Source: Pseudomonas sp. PH1b (GTDB lineage Bacteria; Pseudomonadota; Gammaproteobacteria; Pseudomonadales; Pseudomonadaceae). Taken from it: a stretch of 64,000 bases of DNA. Positions within the stretch are counted from its first letter, which is position 1. Each line of letters begins with the position of its first letter. This document shows positions 52,398 through 63,213 of the stretch, piece by piece. A program made the position numbers and the translations under genes. The DNA is taken from assembly GCF_000633395.1 (NCBI RefSeq), contig NZ_AYMU01000002.1:1-64000 (forward strand), written 5' to 3'. The notes under the pieces are model-generated. The model was given only the letters and a program-made list of their open reading frames with translations, did not search any database and was not told where the DNA came from.

Positions 52398-52871
52398 ATG
52401 GCAATTGATATCGGTATCAGCGAAGAAGATCGTAAATCCATCGTCGACGGTCTTTCCCGTCTGCTTTCGGACACCTACGTGTTGTACCTGAAAACCCATA
52501 ATTTCCATTGGAACGTCACCGGCCCGCAATTTCGTACCCTGCACCTGATGTTCGAGGAGCAGTACAACGAACTGGCCCTGGCGGTCGACCTGATTGCCGA
52601 ACGCATTCGTGCCCTGGGCTTCCCAGCGCCTGGCGCCTATTCCATCTATGCCCGGTTGTCCTCGATCAAGGAGGAGGAAGGCGTGCCGGCAGCTGAAGAA
52701 ATGATCAAGCAGCTGGTCAGTGGCCAAGAGGCGGTGACCCGCACGGCTCGTGGGATCTTCCCGCTGCTGGACAAGGTCAGCGACGAGCCGACGGCGGACC
52801 TGTTGACCCAACGCATGCAAGTGCACGAGAAAACCGCGTGGATGCTGCGTTCCCTGCTGGAACATCGTTAA
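52398..52871 (+). CDS. dps: Dps-family ferritin-like DNA-protection protein
   Basis: A 157-residue ferritin-like protein with the ferroxidase signature [14 protein letters not shown] and [11 protein letters not shown]. It forms a dodecamer that stores iron and protects DNA from peroxide. The ATG at 52398 follows GGAGAG; an upstream in-frame start is rejected. Confidence 0.92.
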   Translation: MAIDIGISEEDRKSIVDGLSRLLSDTYVLYLKTHNFHWNVTGPQFRTLHLMFEEQYNELALAVDLIAERIRALGFPAPGAYSIYARLSSIKEEEGVPAAEEMIKQLVSGQEAVTRTARGIFPLLDKVSDEPTADLLTQRMQVHEKTAWMLRSLLEHR

Positions 52872-52881
52872 CCCCACCAGG

Positions 52882-52909
52882 GCGAATGGCGCTCTGGTGC
52901 GCCATTCGC
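52882..52909 (+). terminator. Hairpin after dps
   Basis: GCGAATGGCGC pairs perfectly with GCGCCATTCGC around TCTGGT, 11 bp after the dps stop. No U-tract follows. Confidence 0.6.
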
Positions 52910-53154
52910 GCCGTTTGGCCAGGCCTGCCCCTTGATGATTTTCGCGCCGGGGCAAGCTGCCGGCCATGATCCGTTCCCCGCGGACGACGGATTGGTCGTG
53001 ATGTGCCTGACCGCCGGCAACCTCCGCTATATGGTCATACGGCTGCACAGGGCCGATTTAATGGATATAATCCCGCTCTTTGCTAAGTAGCCCGAGCTTT
53101 GGCGTGGGCTCTGGCTGTAGTTCAAGCAGTAATCTGGATTGCCGAGACGCCCCC

Positions 53155-53376
53155 ATGCCCATGTACGACTATCAATGCGCTTCCTGTGGTCATCAGTTGG
53201 AAGCCATTCAAAAGATCAGCGCCGCGCCGCTGGTCGACTGCCCTGCCTGCCAGGCGCCTGAACTGAAAAAGATGCTGTCCATGCCCGGCTTCCGCCTCAG
53301 CGGCAGCGGCTGGTACGAAACCGACTTCAAGACCGGCGCCAAGAAGAACCTGGCCGGTGGCGACAAAGCTGACTAA
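53155..53376 (+). CDS. FmdB-family zinc ribbon protein
   Basis: A 73-residue protein with an N-terminal zinc ribbon (YDYQCASCGHQLE and CPACQAP, two CxxC pairs). Function is unknown; it is always near aspS in pseudomonads as far as I recall. Confidence 0.9.
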   Translation: MPMYDYQCASCGHQLEAIQKISAAPLVDCPACQAPELKKMLSMPGFRLSGSGWYETDFKTGAKKNLAGGDKAD

Positions 53377-53471
53377 GTTGAACGACACGCGCGAGTTCTT
53401 GCACTATCCGGCACCCTGAGGTGCGCAAGGCCTCCATCGAATTTCGAATTACGAGAAGTGAAACCACTACC

Positions 53472-55247
53472 ATGATGCGCAGCCATTATTGCGGCCAACT
53501 GAACGAAAGCCTGGAAGGTCAGGAAGTAACCCTTTGCGGATGGGTCCACCGTCGCCGTGACCACGGCGGGGTGATTTTCCTCGATATCCGTGATCGTGAA
53601 GGTCTGGCCCAGGTGGTGTTCGACCCGGACCGCGCTGAAACCTTCGCCGCCGCCGACCGTGTGCGCAGCGAATACGTAGTCAAGATCACCGGCAAGGTGC
53701 GCCTGCGCCCAGCCGGTGCCGGCAACGCCAACATGGCTTCGGGCATGATCGAAGTCCTGGGTTACGAGCTGGAAGTGCTGAACGAAGCGGAAACCCCGCC
53801 GTTCCCGCTCAACGAATATTCCGACGTGGGTGAAGAGACTCGCCTGCGCTATCGCTTCATCGACCTGCGTCGTCCGGAAATGGCCGAGAAGCTGCGTCTG
53901 CGCTCGCGCATGACCACCAGCATCCGCCGCTTCCTCGACGAGAACGGTTTCCTTGACGTCGAGACGCCGATCCTGACCCGCGCCACCCCCGAGGGTGCCC
54001 GCGACTACCTGGTGCCGAGCCGTACCCACGCCGGCAGCTTCTTCGCCCTGCCGCAATCTCCACAGCTGTTCAAGCAACTGCTGATGGTGGCCGGCTTCGA
54101 CCGCTACTACCAGATCGCCAAATGCTTCCGCGATGAAGACCTGCGCGCCGACCGTCAGCCTGAGTTCACTCAGATCGACATCGAGACCAGCTTCCTCGAC
54201 GAAAAAGACATCATGGGCCTGACCGAAGGCATGATCCGCAACCTGTTCAAGGAAGTGCTGGGTTTGGAGTTCGGTGAATTCCCCCACATGACCTTTGAAG
54301 AGGCCATGCGTCGCTACGGTTCCGACAAGCCGGACCTGCGTAACCCACTGGAACTGGTGGACGTTGCCGACCAGCTCAAGGAAGTGGAATTCAAGGTATT
54401 CAGCGGCCCGGCCAACGATCCGAAATGCCGTATCGCCGCCTTGCGCGTTCCTGGCGGGGCGAGCATGCCGCGCAAGCAGATCGACGACTACACCAAGTTC
54501 GTCGGCATCTACGGCGCCAAGGGCCTGGCCTACATCAAGGTCAACGAGCGCGCCAAGGGCGTTGACGGTCTGCAATCGCCAATCGTCAAGAACATCCCGG
54601 AAGCCAATCTGAACGTGATCCTCGATCGCGTTGGCGCAGTCGATGGCGACATCGTGTTCTTCGGCGCCGACAAGGCCAAGATCGTCAGCGAGGCCCTGGG
54701 CGCGCTGCGTATCAAGCTGGGTCACGACCTGAACCTGCTGACGTGCGAGTGGGCGCCGATGTGGGTTGTCGACTTCCCGATGTTCGAAGAGAACGAAGAC
54801 GGCAGCTTCACCGCGTTGCACCACCCGTTCACCGCGCCCAAGTGCTCGCCTGAAGAACTGGAAGCCAACCCGGCTACCGCTCTGTCGCGCGCCTATGACA
54901 TGGTTCTGAACGGCACCGAGCTGGGTGGCGGTTCGATCCGTATCCACCGCAAGGAAATGCAGCAAGCGGTGTTCCGTCTGCTGGGTATCAGCGAAGAAGA
55001 ACAGGAAGAGAAGTTCGGCTTCCTGCTGGACGCCCTCAAGTACGGCGCGCCACCCCACGGTGGCCTGGCCTTCGGCCTGGACCGCCTGGTGATGCTGATG
55101 ACTGGCGCCCAGTCGATCCGTGAAGTGATCGCTTTCCCGAAAACCCAGAGCGCGGCCTGCGTCATGACTCAGGCACCGGGTCTGGTGGATGCCAAGGCTC
55201 TGCGTGAGCTGCACATCCGCCTGCGCGAACAGCCTAAGGCTGAATAA
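53472..55247 (+). CDS. aspS: Aspartyl-tRNA synthetase
   Basis: A 591-residue class IIb synthetase: N-terminal OB-fold ([19 protein letters not shown]), motif 2 [18 protein letters not shown], a GAD insertion and motif 3 [12 protein letters not shown]. The pseudomonad enzyme is known to be non-discriminating, charging tRNA-Asn as well, with GatCAB correcting it. The ATG at 53472 gives the standard length. Confidence 0.96.
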   Translation: MMRSHYCGQLNESLEGQEVTLCGWVHRRRDHGGVIFLDIRDREGLAQVVFDPDRAETFAAADRVRSEYVVKITGKVRLRPAGAGNANMASGMIEVLGYELEVLNEAETPPFPLNEYSDVGEETRLRYRFIDLRRPEMAEKLRLRSRMTTSIRRFLDENGFLDVETPILTRATPEGARDYLVPSRTHAGSFFALPQSPQLFKQLLMVAGFDRYYQIAKCFRDEDLRADRQPEFTQIDIETSFLDEKDIMGLTEGMIRNLFKEVLGLEFGEFPHMTFEEAMRRYGSDKPDLRNPLELVDVADQLKEVEFKVFSGPANDPKCRIAALRVPGGASMPRKQIDDYTKFVGIYGAKGLAYIKVNERAKGVDGLQSPIVKNIPEANLNVILDRVGAVDGDIVFFGADKAKIVSEALGALRIKLGHDLNLLTCEWAPMWVVDFPMFEENEDGSFTALHHPFTAPKCSPEELEANPATALSRAYDMVLNGTELGGGSIRIHRKEMQQAVFRLLGISEEEQEEKFGFLLDALKYGAPPHGGLAFGLDRLVMLMTGAQSIREVIAFPKTQSAACVMTQAPGLVDAKALRELHIRLREQPKAE

Positions 55248-55258
55248 GCCGGCCCGAT

Positions 55259-55284
55259 AAGGCGCACCTTCGGGTGCGCTTTTT
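55259..55284 (+). terminator. Terminator of aspS
   Basis: GCGCACC, TTCG tetraloop, GGTGCGC and TTTTT. Confidence 0.92.
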
Positions 55285-55358
55285 CTATGGGTCGAGTTTT
55301 GTTGCCTGCACCCGTCATGCGGCGTGGGCAATGTTTCAAAGAGAATTTGGAGCAAGTT

Positions 55359-56105
55359 ATGGCAGGTCATTCCAAGTGGGCGAACATCAAGCACCGCAAA
55401 GAGCGTCAGGATGCCAAGAGAGGCAAGATCTTCACCAAGTGGATTCGTGAGCTGACCGTCGCCGCCCGTCAGGGCGGCGGCGATCCCAACTCCAACCCGC
55501 GTCTGCGTCTGGCCCTGGACAAGGCCCTGGGCGCCAACATGAGCCGCGACATCATCGATCGGGCCATCGCCCGTGGCACCGGCGCTGCCGGCAGCGACGA
55601 TGTGGTCGAGCTGACGTATGAAGGTTACGGTCCCAATGGCGTGGCGGTGATGGTCGAATGCATGACCGACAACCGCAACCGCACTGCGGCGGCTGTGCGC
55701 CATGCATTCAGCAAATGTGGTGGCAACCTGGGCACCGATGGCTCGGTGGCCTATCTGTTCGAGCGCAAGGGGCAGATCACTTTTGCCGAAGGCGTCGATG
55801 AAGACGGGCTGATGGAAGCGGCCATGGAGGCAGACGCCGACGATGTGGTCAGCAACGAAGATGGCTCGATCGACGTATTCACCTCGTTCGCCGGTTTCTA
55901 CGGCGTGCGTAACGCTCTGGAAGCGGCTGGCTTCACCGCCACGGACGCGGAAATCGTCATGCTGCCCACCACCAGCGCCGAACTGGATCTGGACGGTGCC
56001 GAGAAGGTCCTCAAGCTGATCGACATGCTGGAAGACCTGGATGACGTGCAGAACGTCTATTCCAACGCGGATATTCCCGAGTCGGTGGCCGAGCAGCTCG
56101 GCTGA
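55359..56105 (+). CDS. yebC: YebC/PmpR-family transcriptional regulator
   Basis: A 248-residue protein with the family start [20 protein letters not shown]. In P. aeruginosa the ortholog PmpR represses quorum-sensing genes; other members act on ribosome stalling at proline runs. A GGAGC ribosome-binding site precedes the ATG. Confidence 0.95.
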   Translation: MAGHSKWANIKHRKERQDAKRGKIFTKWIRELTVAARQGGGDPNSNPRLRLALDKALGANMSRDIIDRAIARGTGAAGSDDVVELTYEGYGPNGVAVMVECMTDNRNRTAAAVRHAFSKCGGNLGTDGSVAYLFERKGQITFAEGVDEDGLMEAAMEADADDVVSNEDGSIDVFTSFAGFYGVRNALEAAGFTATDAEIVMLPTTSAELDLDGAEKVLKLIDMLEDLDDVQNVYSNADIPESVAEQLG

Positions 56106-56234
56106 TCCAGCTGCTTTACTCTTGAAGCCGGACGTACAACGCCGCGATGATTGCGCGGCAGGGTGCTTCCGGCTTCTGCCTTTTCGCTGTTCCGGTCCAG
56201 GCCGGCAGGCATCTCCCTACAAGCAGCAGGCGTT

Positions 56235-56759
56235 ATGACACTTATTCTTGGCATCGACCCCGGTTCACGCATTACCGGTTATGGTGTGGTCCGCGACACC
56301 GGCCGCGGTTGCGTCTACGTGGCCTCCGGCTGCATTCGCACCGGCGGCGGCGAGCTGCATGAGCGGCTGCAGATTGTCTACCGAGGGGTTCGCGAGGTCA
56401 TTCAGACCTATGGCCCGGTGACCATGGGCATCGAGAAGGTATTCATGGCGCGCAACGCCGATTCGGCCCTCAAGCTCGGGCAGGCGCGAGGCGCGGCCAT
56501 CGTTGCCGGTGCCGAGGAGAGCCTGGAGATTGCCGAGTACACCGCGACCCAGGTCAAGCAGGCCGTGGCCGGAACCGGCGGCGCCAATAAAGAGCAGGTA
56601 CAAATGATGGTCATGCACCTGCTCAAGCTGACCACCAAGCCGCAGATCGACGCCTCGGACGCCCTGGCCATCGCTATCTGTCACGCCCATACCCGTTCCA
56701 GTCTGTTGCCCCATGGCCTGGGTACGGCACGCAGTCGTGGCGGTCGCCTGCGTCTCTGA
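56235..56759 (+). CDS. ruvC: Holliday junction resolvase RuvC
   Basis: A 174-residue resolvase with catalytic acidic residues in [13 protein letters not shown] (Asp7), IEKVF (Glu) and [14 protein letters not shown]. It cuts Holliday junctions loaded by RuvAB. It lies directly upstream of ruvA and ruvB. Confidence 0.96.
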   Translation: MTLILGIDPGSRITGYGVVRDTGRGCVYVASGCIRTGGGELHERLQIVYRGVREVIQTYGPVTMGIEKVFMARNADSALKLGQARGAAIVAGAEESLEIAEYTATQVKQAVAGTGGANKEQVQMMVMHLLKLTTKPQIDASDALAIAICHAHTRSSLLPHGLGTARSRGGRLRL

Positions 56760-56872
56760 TAGCATCAGCGCATTCAATTTAGCAGTGGACGTTGCGCGCC
56801 TGTGTATCCGGCCCGGACGCCTGTTCAGTGAGTTGCCAGCCCGGGGCTGGCCATCGTCTAAGGATTTGAAAC

Positions 56873-57481
56873 GTGATTGGACGCCTGCGCGGCACTTTGG
56901 CTGAGAAACAGCCGCCGTACCTGATTCTTGATGTAAACGGGCTGGGCTATGAAGTCGAAGTGCCGATGACCACCCTGTATCGCCTGCCGTCGGTCGGTGA
57001 ACCCCTGACCTTGCATACCCATTTGGTCGTGCGCGAGGACGCGCAGTTACTCTACGGTTTCGCCAGCAAGCGCGAGCGAGACTTTTTTCGCGAGTTGATC
57101 CGTCTCAATGGTGTGGGGCCGAAACTGGCCCTGGCCTTGATGTCCAGCCTTGAGGTGGATGAGCTGGTGCGTTGCGTGCAGGCCCAGGACACGTCGGCCC
57201 TGACCAAGGTGCCTGGGGTCGGCAAGAAGACTGCCGAGCGCTTGTTGGTCGAACTCAAGGACCGTTTCAAGGCCTGGGAAGCGGTGCCGAGCATGTTCGC
57301 CCTGGTGCCGAACCAGCCGGATGCGCCGGCGCCGGTGGCCAGTGCCGAGTCGGACGCGGTCAGCGCGCTGATCTCCCTGGGCTACAAGCCTCAGGAAGCC
57401 AGCAAGGCGGTCTCCGCGATCAAAGACAAAGGCTTGAGCAGTGAAGACATGATCCGCCGAGCCCTGAAGGGAATGATTTAA
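56873..57481 (+). CDS. ruvA: Holliday junction DNA-binding protein RuvA
   Basis: A 202-residue RuvA with an N-terminal OB fold ([12 protein letters not shown]), helix-hairpin-helix motifs ([26 protein letters not shown]) and a C-terminal RuvB-binding domain. The start is GTG. Confidence 0.96.
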   Translation: MIGRLRGTLAEKQPPYLILDVNGLGYEVEVPMTTLYRLPSVGEPLTLHTHLVVREDAQLLYGFASKRERDFFRELIRLNGVGPKLALALMSSLEVDELVRCVQAQDTSALTKVPGVGKKTAERLLVELKDRFKAWEAVPSMFALVPNQPDAPAPVASAESDAVSALISLGYKPQEASKAVSAIKDKGLSSEDMIRRALKGMI

Positions 57482-58540
57482 GTGATTGAAGCTGATCGTC
57501 TGATCGCCGCCACGGGTCCCCGTGAGCGCGAGGAAATCCAGGACCGGGCGATTCGTCCGGTCAGCCTGGCCGACTACATCGGCCAGCCCAGCGTGCGCGA
57601 GCAGATGGAGCTGTTCATCCAGGCCGCCCGTGGGCGCAACGAATCCCTGGACCACACCCTGATCTTTGGCCCCCCGGGGCTGGGCAAGACCACCCTGGCC
57701 AACATCATCGCCGAGGAAATGGGGGTGTCGATCAAGAGCACTTCCGGGCCGGTGCTGGAGCGTCCTGGTGATCTGGCGGCGCTGCTGACCAATCTTGAGC
57801 CCCATGACGTACTGTTCATCGACGAGATCCATCGGTTGTCGCCCATCGTCGAGGAGGTGTTGTACCCAGCGATGGAGGATTTCCAGCTCGACATCATGAT
57901 CGGCGAGGGGCCGGCGGCGCGCTCGATCAAGCTGGATCTGCCTCCATTCACCCTGGTGGGGGCCACGACCCGTGCCGGGATGCTGACCAACCCGTTGCGC
58001 GATCGTTTCGGTATCGTCCAGCGCCTGGAGTTCTACAGCACTGCTGATCTGGCGACCATTGTCAGCCGTTCCGCCGGTATTCTCGGTTTGCCGCTGGACC
58101 CGGAAGGCGCTTTCGAGGTCGCGCGCCGCGCCCGGGGCACTCCGCGGATCGCCAACCGTCTGCTGCGTCGGGTACGGGATTTTGCCGAGGTGCGGGCCAA
58201 GGGGCACATCACCAAGCCGATCGCCGACCTGGCGCTGAACCTGCTGGACGTCGATGAACGTGGCTTTGACCATCAGGACCGACGTCTATTGCTGACCATG
58301 ATCGAGAAGTTCGACGGCGGTCCGGTAGGGGTCGACAGCCTGGCTGCGGCCATCAGTGAAGAGCGCCACACCATCGAGGATGTGCTGGAGCCGTACCTGA
58401 TCCAGCAGGGCTATATCATGCGCACCCCTCGTGGTCGCGTGGTTACCCGGCATGCCTATTTGCACTTTGGTCTTAACATCCCGTCACGAATGGGGGAGCT
58501 GCCCGTGGTAGACGAATTCCTCGATGCCGTGGACGATTAA
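57482..58540 (+). CDS. ruvB: Holliday junction branch migration ATPase RuvB
   Basis: A 352-residue AAA+ motor with Walker [10 protein letters not shown], Walker B LFIDEIHR and a C-terminal winged helix ([13 protein letters not shown]). The GTG start follows the ruvA stop directly (TAAGTG). Confidence 0.96.
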   Translation: MIEADRLIAATGPREREEIQDRAIRPVSLADYIGQPSVREQMELFIQAARGRNESLDHTLIFGPPGLGKTTLANIIAEEMGVSIKSTSGPVLERPGDLAALLTNLEPHDVLFIDEIHRLSPIVEEVLYPAMEDFQLDIMIGEGPAARSIKLDLPPFTLVGATTRAGMLTNPLRDRFGIVQRLEFYSTADLATIVSRSAGILGLPLDPEGAFEVARRARGTPRIANRLLRRVRDFAEVRAKGHITKPIADLALNLLDVDERGFDHQDRRLLLTMIEKFDGGPVGVDSLAAAISEERHTIEDVLEPYLIQQGYIMRTPRGRVVTRHAYLHFGLNIPSRMGELPVVDEFLDAVDD

Positions 58541-58678
58541 TAACCTGCTTTTTGTCGATTTATTCGGGGTTTGTGCTGTCCTAGGGACTGGCATCGTTAA
58601 ATCTTCACGAAAAGTCGTTCAAGAATGAAAAAACAGTTGCCTGGCCGGATTGGCAACCTGAGGAGTAAGCACTAGAGT

Positions 58679-59146
58679 ATGCGCGCGCAAAACGGGCTTG
58701 AGTCGTTCGCACATCGTTGTCGCGTTTATTACGAGGACACCGATGCCGGCGGCATCGTGTATTACGTTAATTACCTTAAGTTTATGGAGCGGGCTCGAAC
58801 CGAGCGGCTACGACACCTGGGCTTTGCCCAATCGCAGCTGGCAGGGGAGAACCTGTTATTCGTCGTGCATTCCAGCGAAGCGCGCTACCACGCGCCGGCG
58901 CGACTGGACGACGAGCTTCTGGTCAGTGCCCAGGTTACCGAATTGAACCGGGTCAGCCTGCGTTTCACTCAGCAGGTCAGGCGATCCACAGACAATGCGC
59001 TGCTCTGCGAAGGGCAGTTTTTGGTGGCCTGTGTGCGCGCCGACACTTTCAAACCCCGCGCCATTCCAGACGCTCTGCGTACGGCCTTTGTCGACGAGAG
59101 CAGCGCGGGTACACACTCAGAGCAGGAGATAAAGCGTGGAAGCTAA
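58679..59146 (+). CDS. ybgC: Acyl-CoA thioesterase YbgC (tol-pal system)
   Basis: A 155-residue hot-dog-fold thioesterase with the catalytic Asp in [19 protein letters not shown]. It starts the tol-pal operon and overlaps tolQ by 11 bp. Confidence 0.93.
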   Translation: MRAQNGLESFAHRCRVYYEDTDAGGIVYYVNYLKFMERARTERLRHLGFAQSQLAGENLLFVVHSSEARYHAPARLDDELLVSAQVTELNRVSLRFTQQVRRSTDNALLCEGQFLVACVRADTFKPRAIPDALRTAFVDESSAGTHSEQEIKRGS

Positions 59147-59831
59147 CGTCGTCGACCATTCCTCCATGTGGAGCCTGGTCAGCAATGCCAGCGTTGTAGT
59201 GCAGTTGGTAATGCTGACCCTGGTTGCCGCATCGGTGACTTCATGGATCATGATCTTTCAGCGCAGCAACCTGCTGCGCGCCGGTCGACGTGCCCTGGAG
59301 AGCTTCGAAGAGCGCTTCTGGTCCGGTATCGACCTGTCCAAGCTGTACCGCCAGGCGGGCAGCAACCCTGACCCGGATTCCGGTGTCGAGCAGATCTTCC
59401 GTGCCGGCTTCAAGGAGTTCTCCCGTCTGCGCCAGCAACCGGGTGTCGATCCGGAAGCGGTCATGGAAGGTGTGGCCCGGGCCATGCGCGTAGCAATCTC
59501 CCGTGAGGAAGAAAAGCTTGAGCAGAGCCTGCCGTTCCTCGCCACCGTCGGCTCCGTCAGCCCGTACATCGGTCTGTTCGGTACTGTCTGGGGGATCATG
59601 AACTCCTTCCGCGGCCTGGCTCAAGCCCAGCAAGCGACCCTGGCCACCGTAGCCCCGGGTATCGCCGAAGCGCTGATCGCCACTGCCATCGGCCTGTTCG
59701 CAGCCATCCCGGCGGTGATCGCCTACAACCGCTTCGCCGCTCGTGGCGAGACGCTGATCAGCCGCTACTACACCTTCGCCGACGAGTTCCAGGCGATCCT
59801 GCACCGTAAAGTGCACACCAGCGAAGAGTGA
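59136..59831 (+). CDS. tolQ: Tol-Pal system motor protein TolQ
   Basis: A 231-residue inner-membrane protein of the TolQ/ExbB/MotA class with three helices (about 17-37, 140-160, 173-195). The third includes the conserved [18 protein letters not shown]. With TolR it uses the proton gradient to energise TolA. The GTG start lies inside ybgC. Confidence 0.95.
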   Translation: MEANVVDHSSMWSLVSNASVVVQLVMLTLVAASVTSWIMIFQRSNLLRAGRRALESFEERFWSGIDLSKLYRQAGSNPDPDSGVEQIFRAGFKEFSRLRQQPGVDPEAVMEGVARAMRVAISREEEKLEQSLPFLATVGSVSPYIGLFGTVWGIMNSFRGLAQAQQATLATVAPGIAEALIATAIGLFAAIPAVIAYNRFAARGETLISRYYTFADEFQAILHRKVHTSEE

Positions 59832-59844
59832 GCAGGTAAACCCA

Positions 59845-60297
59845 ATGGCCCGAGTTCGCCACAAACGCAAGCCGGTTGCCGAGATGAACGTGGTGCCCTA
59901 CATCGACGTGATGTTGGTACTGCTGGTTATCTTCATGGTGACCGCGCCGATGCTCAACCAGGGCGTGAAAGTTGACCTGCCCAAGGTTTCCAGCGAAGCC
60001 TTGCCCCAGGACAACAACACCCAGGTGCTGACCATCTCGATCAAGTCTGACAAGACCTACTACTGGAACCTTGGCAGCGAAGTCGACACCGAAAAGCAAC
60101 AGGACAAGGCGATGACCTTGCCGCAGATGACCGACGCGGTGACCAAGATCATCCGTGCCGGCAATGAAGGCGGCAAGCACACCCAGGTGTTCATTCGCGG
60201 TGATAAATCCGTCGACTACGGCGCCGTGATGGGTGCCATGGGCGGCCTGCAGAAAGCCGGAGTCGGTAACGTTGGCTTGATTACCGAGGCGCCCTGA
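59845..60297 (+). CDS. tolR: Tol-Pal system protein TolR
   Basis: A 150-residue ExbD/TolR protein: one membrane helix with the proton-carrying Asp in PYIDVMLVLLVIFMV, then a periplasmic domain. Confidence 0.95.
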   Translation: MARVRHKRKPVAEMNVVPYIDVMLVLLVIFMVTAPMLNQGVKVDLPKVSSEALPQDNNTQVLTISIKSDKTYYWNLGSEVDTEKQQDKAMTLPQMTDAVTKIIRAGNEGGKHTQVFIRGDKSVDYGAVMGAMGGLQKAGVGNVGLITEAP

Positions 60298-61358
60298 TGC
60301 ACCAACAGCGAGAGCCGTCCGCCTCGGAAAGCTACTTCTGGCCTAGTGTCTGGGCAATTGCCCTGCACGTGCTGGTGTTTGGCATGCTGTTCGTCAGCTT
60401 TGCCATGACCCCGGAACTGCCCCCGGCCAAGCCGATCGTTCAAGCGACCCTGTACCAGCTCAAATCCAAGAGTCCGGCAACCACCCAGACCAATCACAAG
60501 ATTGCGGGTGAGGCGAAGAAATCCGCCGCGCGCCAGACCGAAGCCGAGCAGCTGGAGCAGAAGAAGGTCGAGCAGGAAGAGATCAAGGCCGCGGAACAAA
60601 AGAAAGAAGAGGCTGCTCAAAAGGCCGATGAGGCCAAGAAGGCTGACGAGGCCAAGAAAGCCGACGAAGCGAAGAAGGCTGATGAAGCCAAGAAAACCGC
60701 CGAGGCGAAAAAGGCTGAAGAGAAACAATTGGCTGATATAGCCAAGAAGAAAGCCGAAGAAGAAGCCAAGAAAGCTGCTGAAGAAGAGGCCAAGAAAAAG
60801 GCCGCTGAAGAAGCGAAGAAGAAAATCGTCGAAGACGCGAAGAAGAAAGCCGCGGAAGACGCGAAGAAAAAAGCTGAAGCAGACGAGGCGAAGAAAAAGA
60901 TCGCCGAGGATGCCAAGAAGAAAGCTGCTGCCGACGCCGCGAAGAAAAAGGCCCAGGAAGCAGCGCGCAAATCTGCCGAAGAGAAAAAGGCCCAGGCCCT
61001 GGCGGACTTGCTGTCCGATAAGCCAGAGCGTGAAGCCACGAAGTCGGATGAGGTGGGTGACAGTGTCGCGGGCAGTTTCGATGACCTGATTCGTATCCGT
61101 GCGGCGGAAGGCTGGGCTCGTCCTCCTTCGGCGCGCAAGGGCATGACGGTGGAACTGCGGATTGGCATGTTGCCCGATGGCACGGTGACCACGGTCAGCG
61201 TGATCAAGTCCAGTGGTGATGGTCCGTTCGACGCTTCGGCGGTGGCGGCAGTCAAGAACATTGGGCGTTTGACAGAAATGCAGGGGTTGAGTCCGAAGGA
61301 TTTCGCTCCCTATCGTTCATTCAAGATGACATTCACACCTGAGGATCTAGCCTTGTGA
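60297..61358 (+). CDS. tolA: Tol-Pal system protein TolA
   Basis: A 353-residue TolA: membrane helix (about 18-38), a long Lys/Ala/Glu coiled coil (about 60-235) built from [12 protein letters not shown] repeats, and a C-terminal domain with the conserved [18 protein letters not shown]. It spans the periplasm and connects TolQR to Pal and TolB. The ATG overlaps the tolR stop (TGATG). Confidence 0.95.
   Translation: MHQQREPSASESYFWPSVWAIALHVLVFGMLFVSFAMTPELPPAKPIVQATLYQLKSKSPATTQTNHKIAGEAKKSAARQTEAEQLEQKKVEQEEIKAAEQKKEEAAQKADEAKKADEAKKADEAKKADEAKKTAEAKKAEEKQLADIAKKKAEEEAKKAAEEEAKKKAAEEAKKKIVEDAKKKAAEDAKKKAEADEAKKKIAEDAKKKAAADAAKKKAQEAARKSAEEKKAQALADLLSDKPEREATKSDEVGDSVAGSFDDLIRIRAAEGWARPPSARKGMTVELRIGMLPDGTVTTVSVIKSSGDGPFDASAVAAVKNIGRLTEMQGLSPKDFAPYRSFKMTFTPEDLAL
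60610..60960 (+). repeat. Degenerate coding repeat of the TolA coiled coil
   Basis: AAGAAGGCTGATGAGGCC-like units repeat many times in tolA, with four almost identical KKADEA units at about 60,620-60,690. This could permit slippage, giving length variation between strains. Confidence 0.6.
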
Positions 61359-62656
61359 GAAACCTTCTTCGAGGAATGCTTGTCGTTATTTGCTGTATGG
61401 CAGGGATAGCGACAGCGGATGAAAAAAACATTCTGGTCACCAGTGGCAGTGACCGGGCAACGCCCATCGCGGTAGTGCCGTTCGGTTGGCAGGGCGGCAG
61501 CGTGCTGCCTGACGACATGGCCCAGATCATCGGTGACGACCTGCGCAACTCCGGTTACTACGCGCCGATTCCAAAGCAGAACATGATCAGCTTGCCGACC
61601 CAGGCCAGCGAAGTCATTTTCCGTGACTGGAAGGCCTTGGGCGCCCAGTACGTGATGGTCGGCAGCATTGTTCCGGCTGGCGGTCGCCTGCAGGTGCAGT
61701 ACGCCCTGTTCAACGTCGCTACCGAGCAGCAAGTGATGACCGGCAGCGTGTCGGGCAGCGTCGATCAACTGCGGGATATGTCGCACTACATTTCCGACCA
61801 GTCCTTCGAAAAGCTTACCGGCATCAAGGGCGCGTTCTCGACGCGTCTGCTGTATGTGACGGCTGAGCGCTTCTCGGTGAACAACACGCGCTACACCCTG
61901 CAGCGTTCCGACTATGACGGCGCTCGCGCGGTGACCCTGTTGCAGTCCCGCGAGCCGATCCTGTCTCCGCGTTTCGCCCCCGATGGCAAGCGCATCGCCT
62001 ATGTGTCGTTCGAGCAGAAGCGCCCGCGCATCTTCGTTCAGCACATCGACACCGGGCGTCGTGAGCAGATCACCAACTTCGAAGGTTTGAACGGCGCGCC
62101 GGCCTGGTCCCCGGATGGCAGCCGCCTGGCGTTCGTGCTGTCCAAGGACGGCAACCCGGACATCTATGTGATGAACATGGCGTCCCGGCAGATCAGCCGT
62201 GTCACCAGTGGCCCGGGCATCAATACCGAGCCGTTCTGGGGCAAGGATGGTTCCACCATCTATTTCACCTCCGACCGTGGTGGCAAGCCGCAGGTCTATA
62301 AAAGCAATATCAACGGTGGTGGTGCCGAGCGTGTGACCTTTATTGGTAACTACAACGCCAACCCGAAACTTTCTGCTGACGAAAAGACCCTGGTCATGAT
62401 TCACCGCCAGGACGGTTTCACCAACTTCCGGGTGGCGGCTCAGGATTTGCAGCGCGGTAGCGTAAAAATCCTTACAGACACCAACCTTGATGAGTCAGCT
62501 ACTGTTGCGCCCAACGGCACCATGGTAATCTACGCCACCCGCCAGCAGGGCCGGGGAGTCTTGATGCTCGTGTCCATTAATGGACGTGTGAGGCTCCCGC
62601 TTCCTACCGCTCAAGGCGAAGTCAGAGAACCGTCCTGGTCCCCTTACCTGAACTGA
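61355..62656 (+). CDS. tolB: Tol-Pal system translocation protein TolB
   Basis: A 433-residue periplasmic beta-propeller with a signal peptide (about 1-21) and repeated [20 protein letters not shown] blades. It binds Pal. The GTG start overlaps the tolA stop (GTGA). Confidence 0.96.
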   Translation: MRNLLRGMLVVICCMAGIATADEKNILVTSGSDRATPIAVVPFGWQGGSVLPDDMAQIIGDDLRNSGYYAPIPKQNMISLPTQASEVIFRDWKALGAQYVMVGSIVPAGGRLQVQYALFNVATEQQVMTGSVSGSVDQLRDMSHYISDQSFEKLTGIKGAFSTRLLYVTAERFSVNNTRYTLQRSDYDGARAVTLLQSREPILSPRFAPDGKRIAYVSFEQKRPRIFVQHIDTGRREQITNFEGLNGAPAWSPDGSRLAFVLSKDGNPDIYVMNMASRQISRVTSGPGINTEPFWGKDGSTIYFTSDRGGKPQVYKSNINGGGAERVTFIGNYNANPKLSADEKTLVMIHRQDGFTNFRVAAQDLQRGSVKILTDTNLDESATVAPNGTMVIYATRQQGRGVLMLVSINGRVRLPLPTAQGEVREPSWSPYLN

Positions 62657-62709
62657 CGCGGCGCTACAATGTTTCACTTAACACACTGGGGTTCATTAGG
62701 AGTTTCACG

Positions 62710-63207
62710 ATGGAAATGTTGAAGTTTGGTAAGTTTGCTGCGCTGGCTCTGGCCATGGCTGTGGCTGTAGGTTGCTCCTCCAAAGGTGGCGACAACGCCG
62801 GTGAAGGCGCTGTTGATCCAAACGCTGGTTACGGCGCTAACACCGGTGCTGTTGATGGCTCCCTGAGCGAAGAAGCTGCTCTGCGCGCAATCACCACCTT
62901 CTACTTCGAATACGACAGCTCGGACCTGAAGCCAGAAGCCATGCGCGCTCTGGACGTTCATGCCAAAGACCTGAAAGCAAACGGCGCTCGCGTTGTTCTG
63001 GAAGGCAACACCGACGAACGTGGTACTCGTGAGTACAACATGGCACTGGGCGAGCGTCGTGCGAAAGCCGTTCAACGCTACCTGGTTCTGCAGGGCGTTT
63101 CCCCAGCTCAGCTGGAACTGGTTTCCTACGGTAAAGAGCGTCCAGTTGCTACTGGCCACGACGAGCAGTCCTGGGCTCAAAACCGTCGCGTCGAACTGCG
63201 TAAGTAA
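62710..63207 (+). CDS. pal: Peptidoglycan-associated lipoprotein Pal (OprL)
   Basis: A 165-residue lipoprotein: lipobox VAVGC, then the OmpA-like domain with [19 protein letters not shown], which binds peptidoglycan. P. aeruginosa calls it OprL. AGGAG precedes the ATG. Confidence 0.97.
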   Translation: MEMLKFGKFAALALAMAVAVGCSSKGGDNAGEGAVDPNAGYGANTGAVDGSLSEEAALRAITTFYFEYDSSDLKPEAMRALDVHAKDLKANGARVVLEGNTDERGTREYNMALGERRAKAVQRYLVLQGVSPAQLELVSYGKERPVATGHDEQSWAQNRRVELRK

Positions 63208-63213
63208 TTCGTC

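Noticed and set aside
53373..55703. 776-codon frame antisense to aspS
   Set aside because: Shadow of aspS; low-complexity His/Gly-rich product and no ribosome-binding site.
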